A DNA stretch of 64,000 nt from DATFDN01 sp963762525 (GTDB lineage: Bacteria; Pseudomonadota; Alphaproteobacteria; Acetobacterales; Acetobacteraceae). Positions within the stretch are counted from its first letter, which is position 1. Each line of letters opens with the position of its first letter. Position numbers and translations under genes: made by a program. Location: NCBI GenBank assembly GCA_963762525.1, contig CAVXKT010000005.1:287848-351847 (forward strand), given 5' to 3'. Of the stretch, positions 58,597 through 64,000 are shown piece after piece. A model generated the notes under the pieces. The model did no database searches, was not told the DNA's origin, and saw only the letters and a list, made by a program, of their open reading frames with translations.

Positions 58597-59631
58597 ATGG
58601 ACGAGGATAGCACGACGGCGGCGGACGGCACGACGCTGCTCGTGGGTGAGACTTGGTTCGACCCGATCGAGGCAGGCATACGCGAGCGGGTGCGCGGCTT
58701 CATCGAGGAACTGATCGAGCAGGAGCTGGAGACGGCGCTGGGGCGCGGGCGCTACGAGCGGGGTGCAAGCGCGCCGAAGGGGTACCGGAACGGGAAGCGG
58801 GAGCGCCAGCTCACCGGCAGCTTCGGCCCGGTACGGATCAGCGTGCCACGTGCCCGGCTCGCGACCGAGGACGGCAGCACCCGGGAGTGGCGCAGTACGG
58901 CGCTGCCCCGCTATGCCCGGATGACGCGGCAGGTCGAGGCGCTGATCGCGGGCGCCTATCTCGCGGCACCAACACGCGCCGGGTCAAGCGCGCGCTGGCC
59001 GCCTTGTTCAAGGGCGCGGTCGGTAAGGACGTGGTCAGCCGCACGTGGCGGAAAGTGCGTACGGACTGGGAGGTCTGGAACAAGCGCACCCTCGCCGATG
59101 AGCCGATCGTCCGCCTGATCCTGGACGGCACGGTCGTGCGGGTCCGACTCGATCGGAAGGCGACCGCGATCTCGCTGCTGGTGGTGCTTGGCGTGCGTCG
59201 TGATGGGCAGAAGGTGCTGCTCGCCGTGCGCAATATGGGGGGCGAGAGCGAGGCGGCGTGGCGCGGCGTGCTTGATGATCTGATTGCTCGTGGCCTACGC
59301 ACGCCGGAGTTCCTGATTATCGACGGAGCCGCAGGCCTGGAGCACGCCCTTGCGGCGCTGTGGCCCGACGTGCCCGCGCAACGATGCACCGTTCACAAGC
59401 ATCGGAATCTGTTGGCCCACGCGCCGGACGTGCTGCACGAGGAGGTGTCGGCCGACTACACCGACATGATCTACGCCGCGACACCCAAGGAGGTGGAGAC
59501 CAGGCGCAAGGCGTTCCTGCGCAAGTGGCGGCTGCGCTGTCCGGCCGTGGCCACCAGCCTGGAGGAGGCCGGAGATCGCCTGTTCACCTTTCTCCGCCTG
59601 CCCCCGAGCCAGTGGAAGTCGGCCCGGACCA
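58597..59631 (+). pseudogene. IS256-family (Mutator-like) transposase, 5' part, frameshifted
   Basis: Reads LVGETWFDPIEAGIRERVRG, RYERGASAPKGYRNGKRERQ, then after a shift near 58970 DGTVVRVRLDRKATAISLLV, FLIIDGAAGLEHALAALWPD and VPAQRCTVHKHRNLLAHAP, the IS256 core with the first two acidic residues. It ends at QWKSARTT, where IS110 interrupts it; the remainder is at 61282-61499. Confidence 0.85.
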
Positions 59632-59742
59632 CGGATGAGATGGACAAGCGATTTCGTCGGAGTCCTGTTATTTTCCTTCCGCGCGGGCGACCTCGTGGCG
59701 AAGAGCGGGGCGTCGGCTGAAAGCTCCGCCGGGCCGCCTCAT

Positions 59743-60981
59743 TCATTCGTGCCTGGCCGGATTGAGGCGCTCGCGCACCCCCTTTCGCGGTCCTCGGGGC
59801 CGCCATTGGCCGACGAAGTGCTCATAGGCAGCCTCGGCGCGGCGTGCGACGCCCATCTCCTGGTCCCGCAGTTCCTTGACGTTATAAGCATATGCCGGTC
59901 CACGCCGGTTGCCCTTCTTCTGAGGTCGCCCCGCCTGCAGTTCCATGCTGCGGACCTTGTTCGCGACCAAGGCCGGCCGCGCCCAGAGGTAGTCGACGTC
60001 CTTCGTCAGCAGGTGCCAGCACAGGACCGTGAGCTTGCGTGCCAAGGCGACGGCGGCAATCTGATGCCCGCGCTTTGCCCGGATTCGGACGAAGAAGGCG
60101 TGCAGCGGTCCCGGTGTCTTCGCCGCTGCCCATGCGGCTTCGACCAGCATCGCACGCGCGTGGCTGCGCCCGACCTTGCTGATGCGGCCATGATGAGCCG
60201 CACCGAGACCCGACTGGCGCACACGGGGGTTGAGCCCGAAATAGCTCACGAGCTTCTGCGGTGAGGCGAAGCGGCGAATGTCGCCGATCGCCGCCGCCAG
60301 GCCGGCCGCGACCGTGACATTGACGCCGGTGATCGTGATCAGTCGCTTGATCGCCGGGTCACCCAGCGCGCTGTCCGCAATCGCGGTGTCGAGCACCGCC
60401 AGATCCTCGCCAAGCCGGTCGAGCTCGCGCAGGTGGCGCTCGATCGCGATGCGCTCGTCGTCCGGAAAGGTCTGGTGCGAGAGCCAGGCCCGGCCGACGC
60501 CGCTGAACAGATCCGCATGCGGACATTGCGGGATCAGATAGGCATACAGGATCGAGTGAACTTCGTTCTTGATCCGCGTCCGATGCCGGACGACCTGATA
60601 GCGGCGGGCAACAAGCCGTCGCATCTGCTCGGTCGCAGCATCGGGCGTCCAGATCTCCGGCAGATATCCAGCGGCATAAAGGCTGGCGAGCGTCCCGGCG
60701 TCGATCTTGTCGGTCTTGACATGCGCATGGGCGATCGCTTTGACCTGCAGCGGATTGGCAATGACCACGCGCTTCACAAAGGGCGACAGCACCCGCGACA
60801 CTGCCATGCAGTTGCCGGTAGCCTCGATCACCACTTCATCGGTGGCCAGAAGACTCTTGCCAAAGCCTTCCAGCGCCGTGCGTGTCATGTCGATCCGGCC
60901 TACATGCCGAAGCCGGCCGTCTTCCCAGATGACCACCTCCCCGAAGGTGCGGTGGGTATCGATTCCGATCACACGTCGCAT
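59743..60981 (-). CDS. IS110-family transposase, intact
   Basis: 412 residues. N-terminal RuvC-like DEDD domain: Asp in VIGIDTHRTFGEVV, Glu in VVIEATGN and Asp residues in KTDKIDAGTLASLY. C-terminal transposase_20 domain with ITGVNVTVAAGLAAAIGDIR, LVSYFGLNPRVRQSG and the catalytic Ser environment HHGRISKVGRSHARAML. Full-length without frameshift, so it may be active. IS110 enzymes recombine DNA guided by a bridge RNA from the element's end. Confidence 0.93.
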   Translation of the reverse strand: MRRVIGIDTHRTFGEVVIWEDGRLRHVGRIDMTRTALEGFGKSLLATDEVVIEATGNCMAVSRVLSPFVKRVVIANPLQVKAIAHAHVKTDKIDAGTLASLYAAGYLPEIWTPDAATEQMRRLVARRYQVVRHRTRIKNEVHSILYAYLIPQCPHADLFSGVGRAWLSHQTFPDDERIAIERHLRELDRLGEDLAVLDTAIADSALGDPAIKRLITITGVNVTVAAGLAAAIGDIRRFASPQKLVSYFGLNPRVRQSGLGAAHHGRISKVGRSHARAMLVEAAWAAAKTPGPLHAFFVRIRAKRGHQIAAVALARKLTVLCWHLLTKDVDYLWARPALVANKVRSMELQAGRPQKKGNRRGPAYAYNVKELRDQEMGVARRAEAAYEHFVGQWRPRGPRKGVRERLNPARHE

Positions 60982-61281
60982 CCTGCCTCCTCTCGGTCGG
61001 TCAAGACGGGAGCGGCGGGCGACACGACAACTACGGATTCGCGCTCACGGCGCAACCGGGCGGAGGCGGTCAAGGTTCCGTCGGCGTAGCCGATGGAATA
61101 CCGCCGGAGGGGAGTCGCAGAGGCGGCCAGCTACTAACACGAGCTCACGGCTCAACGTACGGATCGGCCTGCCCACACCTTCGTGCTCCCGGTGCCTCTG
61201 TCCCGGATCGTCGCACCATACGCCGGGATCGCCTCGATCCCGGCGGGACATTGGCACCGGCAATCCTCATACCGGTTACCA
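60982..61281 (-). ncRNA. Candidate bridge-RNA-encoding left end of IS110
   Basis: The long non-coding flank upstream of the transposase start is where the bridge RNA of the IS110 subgroup lies. It contains a perfect 11-bp hairpin, CGCCGGGATCG-CCT-CGATCCCGGCG (61221-61245), and a second near-perfect hairpin at 61078-61096 (one mismatch on this strand). The folding and guide loops are not proven. Confidence 0.5.
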
Positions 61282-61499
61282 ACGCGATCGAGCGTCTGTA
61301 CGAGGAATTCAGGCGTCGGATCAAGACCCAGACCGTGCTGCCCTCAGCCGAAACAGCGGCCATGCTGTTCTGGGCGGAGCAATTCTCGCAGCATAACAGG
61401 CTGCTGGCGTCAGGTCAGATCACGATGCGCAAGGTGGATGGCTGGCAGACGCTGGCCGAACCGCCCGCGGCAATCGTTCCCGTTGACCTCGCCGCCTGA
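61282..61499 (+). pseudogene. IS256-family transposase, 3' part
   Basis: Begins NAIERLYEEFRRRIKTQTVL and continues PSAETAAMLFWAEQFSQHN, LLASGQITMRKVDGWQTLAE to a TGA at 61499. This is the normal IS256 C-terminus with the third acidic residue and is the missing half of the gene at 58597. Confidence 0.87.
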
Positions 61500-61569
61500 G
61501 CCGGTAGCCTCATCCTGCCGGAGACGCGCCGCTCAGGAAGTTTCCACACATCTCGCGACAGCACCGCGC

Positions 61570-62597
61570 CGATCAATCGGAATTGGTCTGTGATTAGAGA
61601 GACGAGTTGATCGCGGAGAGTGCCGAGGTCTCCGAAGAAATCGTCGATTGCCGACTTGAAGGCGGCGAAGGTAGGGTGGTGCTGGTTCCAGAGCTTGGTC
61701 TTCTTGAGTAACAGCCACAGTCGCTCGATCAGGTTGAGGTTGGGGGAGTAGGCGGGCAGGTAGACCAGCCTGATGCGGCATCCGTCGGCCGCGCCGATAG
61801 CTTTTGATCGTCGCCGATCGGTTGTAGCTCGCGTTGTCCAGCACGAGATGCACGGATCGCGCTGGCGTCGGGTGCCGTGCCGCCAGCGCCTCGAACAGCT
61901 CGATCACGGCCTCGCTGGTGATCTTCGGCGCCTGCAGATGCACCACCGCGCGATCGGGCCAGCTCAGCGCGCCGTTGATGTTGACGTTGACGCGGCCATG
62001 ATTGCTCTTCAGTTCGCGCGTGACGCCCCGCTTGATCCAGCCGAACGCCGGATGGCCGGTATAGGCCGGGTGCATCCATCGACGAAATACAGCGGCCGGT
62101 CAGGTCCGGCCTGCGCCATCAGCGGCGCAAGCGTCTGCCGCAGAAACTGCTCCTGCACCGCCGCGTTGGCTTTCGCCGGAACGCACTTCGGCTTCTTGCA
62201 GGCAAGCCCAACCGCTTCAGCAGCTTGGCCATCGCGTTCGGCGTGTAGGTCACCCCGAAGGTCTCTTGCACAAACCGGCAGACCGACTGGCGGTCATGTA
62301 GAGCCGTTCCGACAGCTCCGCCGCCAACGCCTCACATTGCTCTGCCATAAGCGCCGCCTGGCGACCTTCATAAGCAAGCCGCTCCAGCCCGGAAACGCCA
62401 TCCCGCTCATACAGCCCGCGGTGTTCGCGCACGGTCTCGGCGTCGATGTAGAGCGCCTCGGCAAACCGCTCCGCCGTCCAGCCATCGTCCAGCAACAGCA
62501 ACACGTTCATCCGCCGATGCACAGGGCTGCTCGTCTGCCGACGCATCATCCGCAGCAGGTGCGCCCGCTCCTTCGCCTTCAGAACCGCTCCAGCCAT
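61570..62597 (-). pseudogene. IS630-family transposase, frameshifted and cut at its 3' end
   Basis: About 340 residues across frames: HTH part KAKERAHLLRMMRRQTSSPV, ALYIDAETVREHRGLYERDG, then the DDE domain MHPAYTGHPAFGWIKRGVTR, VHLVLDNASYNRS and, after shifts, NLIERLWLLLKK. The end reads SLITDQFRLI and then passes into the IS256 right end, so its last few residues were replaced. Frame changes near 62280, 62200, 62080 and 61790. Confidence 0.8.
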
Positions 62598-63192
62598 ACC
62601 TAACCAAATCAGCCTCCGCCGCGCCGGGGCAAGCGGATTCCGCAGAAATCCATCGGATTCTGGGTATATCACACGCGCATGGCGATGATCGGCGAAATTG
62701 AGACCGACAAGGGTCTAATCGGCTGGGAGAGAGCTACGAACCTGCCTGGATAACGTCCGGCGCCGTCAACGCCATTGCGCCATGGCTACTCGGCCAGAGA
62801 TCCTCTCCGCGCAGATTTCCTGCGGCAGGAAGTCCACAGCCCCCGGGGTTAAACCGGGCGTCCTGTTTGGCGACCTTCACCAGGCCAATGTCGTCTTGTC
62901 TCGTCGAGCTGCAGTAGCGAGCGCAATAGCAAATCGAGGGTCCCGTCCGGCATGCCGAGGTGCAAGCGCCGTGATATCCAGTTCGCCTGGATCGCCGTCG
63001 CGCACCATTGCCAGCCGCCGAACCGGTGCGGTCCGAGACGCACCCCATCTCGGCCAGCCGCGCTGCAACGGCCGCCGCGGCGACGGCGTGTTGCCGATGC
63101 CGGCCAGCCCAGGAGTAGCCCTTCAGCCTGCGCCCCCGGTGTCCGGCACCGCCACCGCGGCGGCAGCCACCTGCACAGGGACGGGAGGACGC
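62598..63192. other. Region between IS630 and the RraA gene
   Basis: No intact gene. A minus-strand frame at 62880-63060 reads RRLAMVRDGDPGELDITALA and looks coding, but has no recognised family. Probably remnant DNA trapped beside the IS cluster. GGGAGGA at 63182 is the ribosome site of the next gene. Confidence 0.4.
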
Positions 63193-63869
63193 GTGACGGA
63201 CGACAACGCGCTGTTCGGCACGATCCGCGAGCGGCTGTTCACCGCCGTGATCGGGGACGTGATGGACCGGCACGGATTGACGCGGCAGTTCCTGCCCCCG
63301 AAGATCCGGGCCCTCGACCCGGACAGCGTGCTCGCCGGGCGCGCCATGCCGGTGCTGGAGGCGGATTGCTGTGGCGACGTGATCGGCCACAGCGGCGAAA
63401 CCGCCCGTTCGGCCTGATGCTGCGCGCGCTCGACGACCTGGGGCCGGGAGAGGTCTACGTCGCCACCGGCGGCTCGCCGCGCTACGCGCTCTGGGGCGGA
63501 CTGATGAGCACGCGCGCGCAGTCCCTCGGGGCGCATGGCGCGGAGATGGATGGCTTCCACCGCGACACGCGGGAGATTCGCAAGCTGGGCTTTCCGGCGT
63601 TCTCGCGTGGCGCCTACGCCCAGGACCAGCGGCTGCGCGGGCGGGCGATCGACTTCCGCTGCACGGTAGAGTTCTGTAACGGCGTGCGCGTGGCCCCCGG
63701 CGACGTGATCGTCGGCGACATCGATGGCGTGCTGGCGATCCCGAAGGAGCACGTGCAGGACGTGGTGCGGCGCTCGGTGGAGAAGGTGGCGGGCGAGGAA
63801 GAGGTGCGCCGGGTGATCCTACAGGGCGAGCGGACCGAGGCAGTCTTCGAGCGGATCGGCATCATGTAG
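63193..63869 (+). CDS. RraA-family protein (HMG/oxaloacetate aldolase-like), one frameshift
   Basis: About 225 residues. FTAVIGDVMDRHG, then GEVYVATGGSPRYALWGGLMSTRAQSLGAHG and GDVIVGDIDGVLAIP are the RraA/4-hydroxy-4-methyl-2-oxoglutarate aldolase pattern; the usual catalytic GGxRD is not obvious, the segment reading GAEMDGFHRDTREI. GTG 63193 follows GGGAGGA. An indel near 63400 shifts the frame. It may belong to a further catabolic operon beyond the window. Confidence 0.82.
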
Positions 63870-64000
63870 CAAAAAGGTTCTGTTAGCTTTCGCCCGGATG
63901 AGCAGTGCCGGCCTGGGGGCGCGCGCCGCCCGGGCCGTGGCGTCTGATCGATTTCCGCTGCCCCCCTGAGCCCGTGCGGTGCGTGTCGCCACGGAGGTTC

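Larger units (their letters stand above)
59632..61281 (-). mobile_element. IS110-family element inserted in the IS256 transposase gene
   Basis: About 1.65 kb inserted between the RTT and NAIER codons of the IS256 transposase. The shared ACCA at 59628-59631 and 61278-61281 marks the likely exchange point. It holds one intact transposase (minus), a 111-base downstream flank and a roughly 300-base non-coding flank upstream. No terminal inverted repeats, as expected for IS110. Confidence 0.8.
58500..61565 (+). mobile_element. IS256-family element, interrupted by IS110
   Basis: Left end GGTGCTGTCGCG at 58500-58511 and right end CGCGACAGCACC at 61554-61565 are perfect 12-bp inverted repeats with further similarity inward. 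Without the inserted IS110 the element is about 1.4 kb, right for IS256. Its right end cuts the 3' end of an IS630 transposase gene. No target duplication is visible. Confidence 0.83.

Noticed and set aside
58492..61573. Target site duplication of the IS256 element
   Set aside because: The eight bases outside the two ends differ.

Overview
The window looks like chromosome of a GC-rich alphaproteobacterium, possibly Acetobacteraceae or another Rhodospirillales member. The main pointers are a GapR/DUF2312 gene, a def-fmt pair, several Liv-type ABC transporters and many degradative oxygenases. That placement is an inference from gene content, not from a marker gene. No rRNA or tRNA gene was found.

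Layout. 1-2.5 kb: fmt (partial) and def, then two tandem paralogous lipoproteins, all on the minus strand. 2.5-16.2 kb: a catabolic cluster with an SDR, a Baeyer-Villiger monooxygenase, a cyclase-family hydrolase, a Rieske oxygenase (alpha and beta), an acyl-CoA ligase, a thiolase with its DUF35 partner, a V4R protein, a luciferase-like monooxygenase, a salicylyl-CoA/2-aminobenzoyl-CoA type monooxygenase-reductase fusion, a second SDR and RidA. 16.2-22.2 kb: a Liv transporter split into two oppositely oriented halves around a HAD hydrolase and a HigA-like gene. 22.3-23.9 kb: gapR, then a decayed type I-E CRISPR locus with three spacers and remnants of cas6e, cas7e and cas8e. 24.2-31.6 kb: a clean amide/urea-type Liv operon with an amidase, then a maleate isomerase-like gene. 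32-38 kb: aceE, aceF and an lpd carrying two lipoyl domains. 38-44.2 kb: truncated genes, a LysR-divergent NmrA/DoxX pair, a DDN-type reductase and a GMC oxidoreductase. 44.2-63 kb: an IS-rich stretch (IS6, IS630, IS3, IS256, IS110) around a molybdenum hydroxylase with CoA ligase and enoyl-CoA hydratase, plus membrane SDR-DoxX and DUF2269 genes. The window ends with an RraA-family gene.

How the parts work together. The first cluster fits aerobic CoA-dependent breakdown of an aromatic, perhaps anthranilate- or salicylate-like compound, fed by a Liv importer. The second transporter with amidase fits amide uptake and hydrolysis, and the isomerase next door could turn maleate into fumarate. The third cluster (Mo hydroxylase, ligase, hydratase) looks like another CoA-linked oxidation route. 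Substrates are not determined by sequence alone.

Quality. Many conserved genes carry single-base frameshifts, very densely at 5.3-17.2 kb, and these include essential genes such as fmt and aceF. I read most as sequencing or assembly indels rather than gene death. By contrast 24.2-34.6 kb is free of them. Coordinates of frameshifted genes are the outer limits of the conserved reading.
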